Assembly (NCBI RefSeq): GCF_014650115.1
Contig: NZ_BMUI01000019.1
Span: forward strand, 124,001-188,000
Source of the DNA: Streptomyces olivaceoviridis
GTDB taxonomy: Bacteria; Actinomycetota; Actinomycetes; Streptomycetales; Streptomycetaceae
Length of the DNA stretch: 64,000 bases
Direction of reading: 5' to 3'
Shown here: one piece after another, positions 9,276 through 17,452 of the stretch
How positions within the stretch are numbered: the stretch's first letter is position 1
Layout of the letters: each line of letters starts with the position of its first letter
The notes under the pieces: model-generated
The model's input: only the letters and a program-made list of their open reading frames with translations
What the model was told of the DNA's origin: nothing
Database searches by the model: none
Made by a program: the position numbers and the translations under genes

Positions 9276-9309
9276 GGGAACCACTCCTTTCACTCACGTG
9301 CTCGCTGAG

Positions 9310-9331
9310 GTGCGGACGGGGAGGTCCGCAC
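9310..9331. terminator. Intergenic hairpin between glycoside hydrolase and ATP-grasp genes
   Basis: An 8-bp perfect inverted repeat, GTGCGGAC and GTCCGCAC, separated by 6 bases. It lies between the end of the glycoside hydrolase gene and the start of the ATP-grasp gene, both on the reverse strand. It may be a partial terminator separating two transcription units, or an operator for the second; the sequence does not decide. Confidence 0.4.
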
Positions 9332-9354
9332 GGTGGGCAGCCGGTCGCCCCGGG

Positions 9355-11193
9355 TCACCCGGCCGGCGCCGGGCGGTCCACGACGCACCAGTCCTTGGCG
9401 CCGACGCTCACCGGCACGCGTACGTGCCGCCGGCCCGCGCGCCAGGCCAGGTCCACTCGGGCGGGCGCGGTGCCATGGTTGATGACGGCGGCGCGTCGCG
9501 GGCGGTCCGTGCCGTCGGGAACGATCTCGACGTCCGGGTCGGCGCAGTCGACGTCCGCGGGGATCCCGGCCAGCTCGGCCACGCGCCGGTAGAGGTGTTC
9601 GGCGTTGCCGGAGGTGAGCCGTCCGGGCCGGTCGAGCTGGCGCTCGAACGGCGCCGCGCAGAACAGCACCCGGCCCTCGCCCACCTCGTTCAGGACGAGT
9701 GCCGGTGTGCCGTCACCGAAGCGCCCCAGGCACGTCCCCGTCGTCGTGCGGACGGTGACGGCGGGCGCCCGGCCGGCGTCCCAGTCGACCGGCCACGCGT
9801 CCGCGTCCCAGCGGAAGCCGGTCTTCCCGTCCGGCAGGAGGGAGAAGTCCACGAGTCGTGCTCCGGCGATGTCCTCGCCGGGGAAGCCGTGCAACCGGTC
9901 ACCCATCGAGCAGAAGAGGAACCCGCCCGAGTCGAGGTGGCGGCGTAGCCGTTCCAGGTCCGTCATCGTCAGCATCGTGGCCGACGGACACACCACCAGG
10001 CGGTAGCCGTCGAGGTCGCCGCTGACGATGTCGGCGTCGAGGTGGGCGCGCTTGAGCAGCAGATGCGCGTAGAACGTCGCCAGGGTGCCCGGCTCGGGGT
10101 CCAGGTAGGAAGCGCCGCCCGCACGGGTGCGCTCCGGCACGTAGAGCGCGATCCTCGCCCGGCCGCGGCGTACGTCGCTCAGCTCCCGCGCCGCCCCGGC
10201 CACCTTCCGCAGCGCGGTGAGCGCCGGCTTGGCCGTGCCGTCCAGGTGGCGCAGCCCGACGAACCGCTCCGAGGGGTGGCGCGAGTAAGGCTCGTCGACG
10301 GACGCGATGTCCTGCCAGCACCAGGCCAGCACGCCCGCCGCCCCGTTCGCCAGGCTGGAGGCCGCGGCAGCCCGCAGGTAGTGCGCGGCCACCTCCTCGT
10401 CGACGCCGTAAGCGCCCAGCTCGTCGACGAACGGCACACCGTACGCGGCGGCGAAGCGCACGAGGAAGGGGGCGAGGGACGTCGCCTTGTACGCGGTGGT
10501 CGACTCGATCGAGCCGGGTGACCAGGTCGGGAACCCGTGCACCGAGATCATGTCCAGGGCGGCCGAGTTGGCGGGCCCGAACACCGACTGGCCGAGCACA
10601 CCGGAGACGTCGTTCGCCTGTGTCACCAGTACGCCCGGCAGTTCCCGGCGGAGCACGGTCGCCAGTCGGTGGTGCCAGGCGGCTACGTCCGCCGCGGACG
10701 GCGCCGGGTCCGGTGACACGTTGCCGATCTCGTCGCCGAGGTCGATGGCCAGCAGGGCGGTGGTGCCCCGCAGTTCGCGTCCGACCGCGGCGGCGAACTC
10801 CTCCTGTCGGGCGAGCATGTCCGCGTCCAGGAACAGGCTCCGGCCGTGCCGCCAGGCGGGATCGAGGAGCTGGCCGTTCATCCAGATCGTGAACAGCGAG
10901 ACGACACAGGCGAGCCCCGCGCTCGCGGCACACTCCACGGTGTGCCGCAACCTGGCCAGGGCCTCGGGCAGCAAGCGGCCGGGCTCGGGTTCGAAGTCGC
11001 GCCAGAACACGAAGAACCGGACGACGGAGAAGCCCGCGTCGGCGATCTCCCTCAAGTCCCGTTCGATCGCGGCGGGATCCCAGTCGGTCCAGATGCGGCA
11101 GCCCGCTCCCGACGGGTGGTAGTCCACCCCCACCGCGACGAACCGCTCCCCGTCGCGCCACAGCCGGCCGTCCCGCACGGTGAACCCGGTCAC
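9355..11193 (-). CDS. Glycoside hydrolase, GH5/GH42-like TIM barrel
   Basis: Predicted cytoplasmic retaining glycosidase of 612 aa; no signal peptide is visible. A (beta/alpha)8 barrel (about 1-350) includes the candidate acid/base Glu in IDLGDEIGN and nucleophile Glu in FVDELGAYG. A second domain (about 370-530) has the fold pattern of the glutamine-amidotransferase-like beta-galactosidase trimerisation domain (DGYRLVVCPSATML), and a small beta domain ends the protein. The GTG start overlaps the stop of the epimerase gene (GTGA), which rules out longer starts. Inside a sugar-containing cluster it may trim a glycosylated intermediate or act in self-resistance. Substrate unknown. Confidence 0.75.
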   Translation of the reverse strand: MTGFTVRDGRLWRDGERFVAVGVDYHPSGAGCRIWTDWDPAAIERDLREIADAGFSVVRFFVFWRDFEPEPGRLLPEALARLRHTVECAASAGLACVVSLFTIWMNGQLLDPAWRHGRSLFLDADMLARQEEFAAAVGRELRGTTALLAIDLGDEIGNVSPDPAPSAADVAAWHHRLATVLRRELPGVLVTQANDVSGVLGQSVFGPANSAALDMISVHGFPTWSPGSIESTTAYKATSLAPFLVRFAAAYGVPFVDELGAYGVDEEVAAHYLRAAAASSLANGAAGVLAWCWQDIASVDEPYSRHPSERFVGLRHLDGTAKPALTALRKVAGAARELSDVRRGRARIALYVPERTRAGGASYLDPEPGTLATFYAHLLLKRAHLDADIVSGDLDGYRLVVCPSATMLTMTDLERLRRHLDSGGFLFCSMGDRLHGFPGEDIAGARLVDFSLLPDGKTGFRWDADAWPVDWDAGRAPAVTVRTTTGTCLGRFGDGTPALVLNEVGEGRVLFCAAPFERQLDRPGRLTSGNAEHLYRRVAELAGIPADVDCADPDVEIVPDGTDRPRRAAVINHGTAPARVDLAWRAGRRHVRVPVSVGAKDWCVVDRPAPAG

Positions 11194-12170
11194 CGGGGGC
11201 CTTCCGCGGGCGTCCGGTGTGCGGCGTACCACGCGTGGGTGAGCCGGAGCCCTTCGTCCAGGGGAACCTTCGGCCGGTAGCCGGTCGCCTCCCGGAGCAC
11301 CGTCAGGTCCGGCAGGCGGCGCTGGGGGGAGCCGGAGGGCGCGGCGAAGACCCGCATCGCGGGGGAGTAGCCGCACAGTGCCACGACACGGCCGGCCAGG
11401 CGGCGGATCTCGATCTCCTCCTCGTCGTTGCCGATGTTCGCGACGACCGCCTCGTCCGTGCCCAGCCGCATCAGTGCGACGGTCGCCTCCACGGCGTCGT
11501 CGATGTAGCAGAACGCCCTGGTCTGCGTCGCGCCGTACAGGGGGAAGGGGTCCAGCCGGCCGAGGCCGCGCTCGATGAACTCGGGGATGACGTGCTCGTA
11601 CCCCATGCGGGGGCCGTAGATGTTGTGGTAGCGCCCGACCCTGACCCGGAACTCGTGCGCGCACTGCCGGAAGAGCACCTCCGCCACCAGTTTGCTCAAC
11701 GCGTACGAGGCACGCGGGCGAGCCGGGGCGGCCAGCGCGAAGGGTCCGTCCTCCGAAGTGGGGAAGTCCACCAGCCCCAACGCGGCGGCGCCGTCGGCGA
11801 CCTCGCTGGTGGAGCTGAGGAACACGGCGCCCGGCTGCCGACGGCGGCACCAGTCGAGGACGTGCAGCGCCGCGCGCAGGTTCACATTGAGCACCTGGGC
11901 GGGGTACTGGGTGGCACGCGCCACGCCGACGACACCGGCGAGGTGATAGACGGCGTCGAACGACCCGGACAGCAGGTCGTCCGGGAGCGGACGGGACAGG
12001 TCGTGCTCCACGACCGACACGTGCTGCTGGAGGGCGAGCAGTTCGTCGTCCCGCCGCCCTCGTGAGAAGTCATCGAGCAGGACCACCTCGGCGCCCTGCG
12101 TGAGCAGGTGCCGCGCGAGATGCAGTCCCACGAATCCGGCACCACCAGTGATCAGTACGCGTTCGGTCAT
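11190..12170 (-). CDS. NAD-dependent sugar epimerase/dehydratase (extended SDR)
   Basis: Extended SDR of 326 aa acting on an NDP-sugar. It has the N-terminal NAD motif ITGGAGFVGLHLA, a catalytic Ser in FLSSTSEV, and YALSK giving the Tyr-x3-Lys pair; GRYHNIYGPRMG is typical of UDP-glucuronate decarboxylase/4,6-dehydratase relatives. The ATG is preceded by GGAGG with 7-base spacing. It is the first gene of the reverse block and is coupled to the glycoside hydrolase. Together with the dehydrogenase at the far end of the operon it could process a UDP-uronic acid. The exact reaction (epimerase, decarboxylase or dehydratase) cannot be read. Confidence 0.85.
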   Translation of the reverse strand: MTERVLITGGAGFVGLHLARHLLTQGAEVVLLDDFSRGRRDDELLALQQHVSVVEHDLSRPLPDDLLSGSFDAVYHLAGVVGVARATQYPAQVLNVNLRAALHVLDWCRRRQPGAVFLSSTSEVADGAAALGLVDFPTSEDGPFALAAPARPRASYALSKLVAEVLFRQCAHEFRVRVGRYHNIYGPRMGYEHVIPEFIERGLGRLDPFPLYGATQTRAFCYIDDAVEATVALMRLGTDEAVVANIGNDEEEIEIRRLAGRVVALCGYSPAMRVFAAPSGSPQRRLPDLTVLREATGYRPKVPLDEGLRLTHAWYAAHRTPAEGPR

Positions 12171-12230
12171 GGCCCGGCCTCCGGTCGTCGGTTGATGCTC
12201 CCTGGACAAGCTCCTGGCACACGGGGGCCG

Positions 12231-12578
12231 TCAGCGGCTGTGCCGGGGTGTGCGCGCGGCGGCGAGGCCCGGGAACCGCCGGCACCGGCCACGGCGGACG
12301 GACACCGCCGCGCGATCCGGTGGCCGCGTCCGGCCGTCCGCGCGGAGCCCCGCTCGACCGCCGCGTACGGTGCGCGGAAGCAGATGACCGGGTGGGACAT
12401 GCCAGGTGCCCGCGGCCGTACGGTCCACGAGCCGGGCGGGGCACGGTCCGGCGGGGTGGCGGACCCGCCGGTGCGGGCGTCGCGCCTGCCGGGCGTCGAC
12501 GGCGGTCCCGACCGGGCCGGCACAGGCCCCGTGCGAGATCCCGAGGACCTCCGCCGTGTGGGCGTCGAGCAGCGACAT
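12231..12578 (-). CDS. Possible small Arg-rich protein, uncertain
   Basis: An unrecognised 115-codon frame inside the 540-base divergent region between the epimerase and aldehyde dehydrogenase genes. The ATG follows a purine-rich GAAGGGGAGG stretch, though the closest GGAGG is only 2 bases from the ATG. The first 60 codons end almost entirely in G or C, as real genes here do; the later part is less regular and arginine-rich. No domain is recognised. The beginning (MSLLDAHTAEVLGISHG) looks more protein-like than the tail. It may be a small precursor or a chance frame; without it the region holds only the two divergent promoters. Confidence 0.25.
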   Translation of the reverse strand: MSLLDAHTAEVLGISHGACAGPVGTAVDARQARRPHRRVRHPAGPCPARLVDRTAAGTWHVPPGHLLPRTVRGGRAGLRADGRTRPPDRAAVSVRRGRCRRFPGLAAARTPRHSR

Positions 12579-12711
12579 GACCTCCCCTTCTCGTCCGGGC
12601 CCCCAGCTTTGGCGGGGCCCCGGCCGCCGGGCAAGGCACCACCGAGCGCGCCTAAGGGCATGACACAACGAGGAGTTCCCCCGGCCGGCCACGGCTGCCG
12701 ACACTGGACGG

Positions 12712-14118
12712 GTGACGGTGACGATGACGACGGCCGGCAGCCGGATCGCGGGCTCGGGGCGGATACCGGTGGAGAATCCGGCGTTCGGCGAGGTCTTCGC
12801 CGACGCCCCGGCCTGCACCCCCGACGAAGTGGATGCCGTGGTCGGCACGGCGGCGTCCGCCTGGCCGGCCTGGCGCGCGCTCGGCGAGGACACACGCCGC
12901 GGGCTGCTGCGCGACTGCGGCGCGGCGTTGAGCGCGCACGCCGGGGAGATCGCCGGGCTCCTGACCCGTGAGCAGGGCAAGCCCCTCCACGAGGCCACGG
13001 CGGAGGTGCGGTTGGCGTGCGACTGGTTCCGTCACACCGCGGCACTGACCCTCGGTCCGCCGGAGCGGGCCGCCGACGACACCGGTGCCGACGTCGTCGT
13101 CGAACGGGTACCGCGCGGTGTGGTGGCGGCGATCGCCCCGTCGAACTTCCCGGTCATCCTGTCGGTGGTCAAGATCGCGCCCGCGCTGCTGGCCGGGAAC
13201 ACCGTCGTACTCAAGCCCTCACCGGTGTGCCCGCTGTCCACGCTGCGGATGGGGGAGGTCATCGGCCCCTGTCTGCCCGGCGGTGTCCTCAGCGTCATCT
13301 CCGGCGGCGCCGACGTGGGCGCGGCGCTCACCGGCCACCGGGACGTGCGCATGGTCTCGTTCACCGGCTCGGTGGATTCCGGCCGCCGCATCGCGCGGAC
13401 CGCGGCCGAGTCCTTCACCCACGTCGTGCTGGAACTCGGCGGCAACGACGCCTGCATCGTGCTGCCGGACACCGACCTTGCCGCCGTGGCCGGGCAGATC
13501 TTCCGGCGTTCGATGGTGAACGCCGGACAGTTCTGCGCGGCGATCAAGCGGGTGTACGTGTCACGGCGGCAGCAGGGGCGGCTGGTCGAGGCGTTGGTGG
13601 CCGCCGCCGAAGCACTGACCATCGGCGACGGCTCGGTGCCGGGCACCGACCTGGGCCCGGTGGTCAGCCGGGAGCAGCGCGACCACGTCTCCGCGCTGGT
13701 CGCCCAGGCACGGCAGGCGGGCGCCCGGGTCGTCACCGGCGGAACCCCGCTCGACCGGCCCGGCTACTTCTACGCACCCACCGTCCTGACGGACCTGCCG
13801 GCGGGCACGCGCCTCGAAGCCGACGAGCAGTTCGGTCCTGTCATCCCGGTGATCGCCTACGACGACGTGTCCGAGGCGGTCGCCCGCGCCAACGCCACAC
13901 CGTTCGGACTCGGTGGCTCGGTGTGGGGGGACGAAACCACGGCGTGCGAGGTCGCGGCCCTGCTCGACTGCGGGACCACCTGGGTCAACACCCACGGTGA
14001 ACTGCGGCACGACGTCCCCTTCGGCGGAACACGATCGTCCGGCGTCGGCGTCGAGTACGGCCGCTGGGGGCTACTGGAGTACACGCGGGCGCGGGTCCGG
14101 CACGTGGAGCGGCAGTGA
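12712..14118 (+). CDS. Aldehyde dehydrogenase family protein
   Basis: NAD(P)-dependent aldehyde oxidation to the acid. The 468-aa protein has Asn145 in PSNFP, Lys168 in VVLKPSP, the FTGS motif near 217, general-base Glu241 in LELGG and catalytic Cys275 in GQFCAAIKR, so the active site is complete. The start is weakly defined: GTG at 12712, GTG at 12718 and ATG at 12724 are all in frame with only GGACGG upstream. It is divergent from the epimerase operon and runs in the same direction as the ACP and decarboxylase genes. A semialdehyde from the aminoacyl branch is a plausible substrate, but this is inference. Confidence 0.85.
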   Translation: MTVTMTTAGSRIAGSGRIPVENPAFGEVFADAPACTPDEVDAVVGTAASAWPAWRALGEDTRRGLLRDCGAALSAHAGEIAGLLTREQGKPLHEATAEVRLACDWFRHTAALTLGPPERAADDTGADVVVERVPRGVVAAIAPSNFPVILSVVKIAPALLAGNTVVLKPSPVCPLSTLRMGEVIGPCLPGGVLSVISGGADVGAALTGHRDVRMVSFTGSVDSGRRIARTAAESFTHVVLELGGNDACIVLPDTDLAAVAGQIFRRSMVNAGQFCAAIKRVYVSRRQQGRLVEALVAAAEALTIGDGSVPGTDLGPVVSREQRDHVSALVAQARQAGARVVTGGTPLDRPGYFYAPTVLTDLPAGTRLEADEQFGPVIPVIAYDDVSEAVARANATPFGLGGSVWGDETTACEVAALLDCGTTWVNTHGELRHDVPFGGTRSSGVGVEYGRWGLLEYTRARVRHVERQ

Positions 14119-14204
14119 GGGGCAGCGCGGGCCCGATCGTGTCAGCCATGACAAGCAATCCCTGTACTGCGCAACGGCGATGTCGGATAGGGGCTCGGAT
14201 CTTT

Positions 14205-14480
14205 GTGAGTGACACAGAGAAGGACGTTGTTTCCGTCGTCTCCGAGGAAATGGGTGCGCTTCTCTCCTGCCGCCCGCTCGGACCGTTCGACGACTTCTTC
14301 CAGGAGGGCGGCGACTCGTTGCGCGCCGTGGAACTGATCACGCGACTGACGGAGCGGTACCGGCCCAGCGGCGCTGTCGAGGCCGATCAGCTCGGTTCGG
14401 AGCTGTTGACCGTGGTCTTCGAGGACGCCACCCCCACCGGGCTGGCCGCGACCATCACGCGCGAGCTCGGCGCCGCGTGA
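14205..14480 (+). CDS. Free-standing acyl carrier protein
   Basis: A 91-aa carrier protein. The phosphopantetheine attachment Ser38 lies in the motif FFQEGGDSLRAVEL, closer to the PCP/BtrI-like GGDSL form than to fatty-acid ACP (DSLD). I chose the GTG because the residues before it are basic and unlike an ACP; an in-frame ATG at 14148 would add 19 residues. It lies 57 bases before the decarboxylase gene and 87 after the aldehyde dehydrogenase. It is the only carrier protein in the window, so the PPTase, ATP-grasp ligase and AMP-ligase probably converge on it. It is expected to hold an aminoacyl thioester for decarboxylation. Confidence 0.88.
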   Translation: MSDTEKDVVSVVSEEMGALLSCRPLGPFDDFFQEGGDSLRAVELITRLTERYRPSGAVEADQLGSELLTVVFEDATPTGLAATITRELGAA

Positions 14481-14536
14481 CCAGGACAAGCCGTCGCCAA
14501 CCGGACGACGACCGGATGCGGACGAAGGGGTTTCAC

Positions 14537-15808
14537 ATGTCAGAGGGCCTGACGGTGCAGGGCGTCGCCTTCACGGAGTTGGCCGAGACCTTCGGGACAC
14601 CCCTGTACGTGTACGACTCACGGGTGCTCACCGACCACTTCACCGCGGTCCGGGGGATCCTGCCCGAAGAGGCGGAGGTCTTCTTCTCCCTGAAGGCCAA
14701 CCCCAACGTCTCGGTCTGCGCCGTCTTCGCGTCCGCCGGCGCGGGCGCCGAGGTCTCCTCGCTCACGGAACTCCACACCGCACGCCGGGCCGGAATCCCA
14801 CCCGAGAAGATCATCTTCCTCGGTCCCGGCAAGAGCTTCGAGGAACTGGACGCCTGCGTCGAAGCGGGGATCTGCGCCATCGTCTGCGAGTCCTTCGGCG
14901 AGCTGGAGGCGATCGACGAGCTGGCCCGCCGCAGGAACACCACGGTGGACGTGGCCCTGCGCGTCAACCCCTCCTTCACGGTGAAGGGTTCGAAGCTGAC
15001 GATGGGCGGCCGTCCGCGCCAGTTCGGCCTCGACGAGGCGCAACTCCTCGACCATCCGGACCTCGCCGCCAAGTACCCGGGCGTACGGCTGATGGGCGTC
15101 CACGTCTACATGGGCACCCGCATCCTGAGCGAGGAGGTCGTCGCCGAGAACACCGCGCGCATCCTGGAACTGGCCGACCGGATCGCGTCCGCTCTGGGCT
15201 TCCCCCTGGAGATCGTGGACATCGGCGGCGGCCTGGGCGTCGGCTACTTCGACAACGAACGCGACCTGGACCTGACCACACTCGACCTCGCGCCCCTCGT
15301 CAACCGCTTCAGGGCCGCTCACCCCGGCACCCGGGTCATCATGGAACTCGGCCGCTACCTCACCGCCCTGGCGGGGACCTACATGGCACGGGTCCGCTAC
15401 ACCAAGACCTCCATGGGGGAGAACTTCGCCGTCACCGACGGTGGCACCCACCACCACATGGCGGCGGTGGGCATCGGATCGTTCGTCAAACGGAACTTCC
15501 CCACGCGGCTGCTGAACCGCGCGGCTGCCGCTCCCACCGAACGCTGGCAGATCACCGGCCCGCTGTGCACGCCCAACGACCTGCTGGGCAAGAACGTGGA
15601 ACTGCCCGCGCTGCGCCCCGGGGACCTCATAGGCATCCTGCGTTCCGGCGCGTACGGGCCCACCGCCTCGCCCACCCTGTTCCTCAGCCACGGCTGTCCT
15701 GCCGAGGTCCTGGTCCACGAGGGCGTCCCGTACCTGGTCCGCGACCGCGACCGCCCACAGGACCTGCTGGCCCGCCAGCACCTGCATCCGGCCTTCGCCC
15801 CCCGGTGA
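14537..15808 (+). CDS. PLP decarboxylase, BtrK-like (aminoacyl-ACP decarboxylase)
   Basis: Fold-type III (alanine racemase-like) decarboxylase of 423 aa. GAAGGGG sits 6 bases before the ATG. The PLP Lys53 is in FFSLKANPN, the phosphate-binding glycines are in VDIGGGLGVGYF, the C-terminal catalytic Cys is in GPLCTPNDLLGKN, and the late Tyr is in SGAYGPTA. The segments MGGRPRQFG, DGGTHHHMAA and PALRPGDLI recall butirosin BtrK, which decarboxylates L-glutamyl-ACP to GABA-ACP, more than housekeeping LysA. The adjacent ACP supports a carrier-bound substrate. Alternative: a free amino acid decarboxylase. An ACP-bound glutamate or similar acidic amino acid is my inference. Confidence 0.8.
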   Translation: MSEGLTVQGVAFTELAETFGTPLYVYDSRVLTDHFTAVRGILPEEAEVFFSLKANPNVSVCAVFASAGAGAEVSSLTELHTARRAGIPPEKIIFLGPGKSFEELDACVEAGICAIVCESFGELEAIDELARRRNTTVDVALRVNPSFTVKGSKLTMGGRPRQFGLDEAQLLDHPDLAAKYPGVRLMGVHVYMGTRILSEEVVAENTARILELADRIASALGFPLEIVDIGGGLGVGYFDNERDLDLTTLDLAPLVNRFRAAHPGTRVIMELGRYLTALAGTYMARVRYTKTSMGENFAVTDGGTHHHMAAVGIGSFVKRNFPTRLLNRAAAAPTERWQITGPLCTPNDLLGKNVELPALRPGDLIGILRSGAYGPTASPTLFLSHGCPAEVLVHEGVPYLVRDRDRPQDLLARQHLHPAFAPR

Positions 15809-15879
15809 CGGGACAGGGGCACAGGACGGACAGACCCCGAGTCACCCGGGCAGGACCGCCGCCCGGCCGGTGCCGCCCG

Positions 15880-16296
15880 TCAGTAGCTGCCGGTGCAGTC
15901 GACGTTGTGGGAGCCCCGGGCCTTCCACGTACCGCACGCCCAGGCCTTCACGTTCTTGTCGCTGACCATGACGCTGAAGAAGTGGCCGCTGCCGTACGTC
16001 GTGTACTGCTTCCCCCGGCTGTTCTTGATCACGATCTTGGAGCCGGACGGGGCGCTGATCCTGAAGCGGCCCCAGGCGGCCCGGCACGAGGGGCTGTAGC
16101 GCAGCTCCATGGCCGTGACCGGACCGGTGCCCTCGGCCACGGTGCGGGCGTCGTCCGCGCAGGTCGTCCTGCCGGGGTTCAGGCCGTTGCAGGAGGAACC
16201 GAGGCAATGGGTGGCGGCGGAGGCGGAGGGCGCGGCGACCAGGCCGCCGGCCAGCAGCGCTCCGGTGCCCAGGAGGACGGTTGCGAGGTGTTTCAT
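15880..16296 (-). CDS. Secreted DUF2690 protein
   Basis: A 138-aa exported protein: signal peptide of about 27 residues ending ASA, then a DUF2690-type domain with paired cysteines (CLGSSCNGLNP, TTCADDA), the ELRYSPSCRAAWGRF core and a C-terminal Cys. The ATG has GGAAAGG 7 bases upstream. The domain's function is unknown; it is common in actinomycetes as a secreted module or fused to HTH regulators. A membrane HTH protein with the same outer domain lies about 2.5 kb away (18790-19701). Convergent with the decarboxylase gene. Confidence 0.8.
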   Translation of the reverse strand: MKHLATVLLGTGALLAGGLVAAPSASAATHCLGSSCNGLNPGRTTCADDARTVAEGTGPVTAMELRYSPSCRAAWGRFRISAPSGSKIVIKNSRGKQYTTYGSGHFFSVMVSDKNVKAWACGTWKARGSHNVDCTGSY

Positions 16297-16459
16297 GGGG
16301 GTGCCTTTCCACGTCGGATCGGGGGTCAGGAGCCGGCGGCGGGGCCGCCGCCGTGGTGGGTGATGTCCCGGTGACCGCCTGCGCGGGCGGGTGGAGCCCG
16401 GGGCGGGAGAGGTGGTGCCCGGCCGGTATCCGGGGCAGGCCGGGCACCTCGGGAAGGCA

Positions 16460-17452
16460 TCAGTAGTACGTGATGTCCCAGTGGTTGGCCCAGTTCTCGT
16501 CGGCGTAGTCGGTGACCGTCCTGCCGCCGGAGGTGACGCGCCACACCCAGGCGCCGTCACCGCGCTTGTGGTGCTTGCTGGAGTGCGCGTGGACGTAGTC
16601 GGTGACGCACGAGGTGCGGGCCACGTCGACCTTGTAGCCGTTCCAGTGGCTGTACGTACCCCCCGCGTGGCCGACCTCGGTGCCGCCGGTGATGACGATC
16701 CGGCAGCCGCTCTTCCGCTTCAGTGCGATGACCCCGTCGACAGTGCGGGCCCGGATGTCCTGCAGGCTGGTGCAGTTCTTGTTGTGGCGGTTGGTGCAGT
16801 TGCCCGAGGAGGAACGGGTGATGCCCGCCGCCCTCAGCCGTGCCGCGGCCTGCGCGTCACTGAGCTTGCCGCCGCCACCGGCGCCGCCCCCGCCCCTCAC
16901 CAGGGCGGCCCACGTCTGGACGTCGACGACGCCGTTCGCGGTGAGGTGCTTCGTCCGCTGGAAGGACTTGACCTTCGCGGCGGTACCCGAACCGAACACC
17001 CCGTCGGCGGTGACGGCGTAGCCGTTGTCGGTGAGCTGGCGCTGCACGGCCTTCACGGCCGCACCCCTGGAACCGGACTTGACCGTCATGACCAGCTTGG
17101 TCCAGGTGTTGGGTCCGACGATGCCGTCGGCGGTCAAGTGCTTCGCCCGCTGGAAGGACTTGACCTTCGCGGCGGTACCCGAACCGAAGATCCCGTCGGC
17201 GGCGAGCGTGTAGCCCCGTGCGGTCAGGAGCAGTTGTACGGTGGCCACGTCCACGCCGCGCTGGCCGGACTTGACCGTCGGCCAGGACGCCCGCACGGCG
17301 GTGTCGGTGGTGGAGCCCGCACGCGCGGCGCCGGGCAAGGCGGTCGCCGCGGCAGTGGTGACGTCGGTCGCCGTGATGCCGGCGACCAGGGCCGTGGCGA
17401 GGAGCACGGACGCGCCCAGGCTCCGGCGGGGCCTCTGACTAGTGGTGAGCAT
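16460..17452 (-). CDS. Secreted peptidoglycan-binding protein with M15-like C-terminal domain
   Basis: A 330-aa exported protein: signal peptide (about 1-35), two PG_binding_1 domains (about 62-120 and 126-184), a Gly-rich linker, and a C-terminal domain resembling M15 D-Ala-D-Ala peptidases. The zinc-ligand pattern is visible as His269 and Asp276 in SHWNGYKVD and a late His324 in NHWDITYY. AAAGGA lies 9 bases before the ATG. It is likely a cell-wall binding and processing enzyme, though the M15 assignment is by motif only. The two binding domains are encoded by near-identical DNA. The neighbouring gene at 18014 carries one PG-binding domain on a membrane protein. Confidence 0.78.
   Translation of the reverse strand: MLTTSQRPRRSLGASVLLATALVAGITATDVTTAAATALPGAARAGSTTDTAVRASWPTVKSGQRGVDVATVQLLLTARGYTLAADGIFGSGTAAKVKSFQRAKHLTADGIVGPNTWTKLVMTVKSGSRGAAVKAVQRQLTDNGYAVTADGVFGSGTAAKVKSFQRTKHLTANGVVDVQTWAALVRGGGGAGGGGKLSDAQAAARLRAAGITRSSSGNCTNRHNKNCTSLQDIRARTVDGVIALKRKSGCRIVITGGTEVGHAGGTYSHWNGYKVDVARTSCVTDYVHAHSSKHHKRGDGAWVWRVTSGGRTVTDYADENWANHWDITYY
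16943..17202 (-). repeat. Near-identical 68-bp coding repeats, 192-bp period
   Basis: Segments 16943-17010 and 17135-17202 differ at only a few bases and lie exactly 192 bp (64 codons) apart inside the two peptidoglycan-binding domains. The spacing keeps frame, as expected from a recent tandem domain duplication or gene conversion. Confidence 0.8.

Noticed and set aside
6780..9308. An 842-codon forward frame across the PPTase and ATP-grasp genes
   Set aside because: Antisense to two genes with clear motifs; composition is typical shadow sequence rich in Arg, Gly and Gln.
14537..15808. Assignment as housekeeping diaminopimelate decarboxylase LysA
   Set aside because: Context (ACP, PPTase, ATP-grasp ligase) and BtrK-like segments favour a biosynthetic, carrier-linked role; kept only as an alternative.
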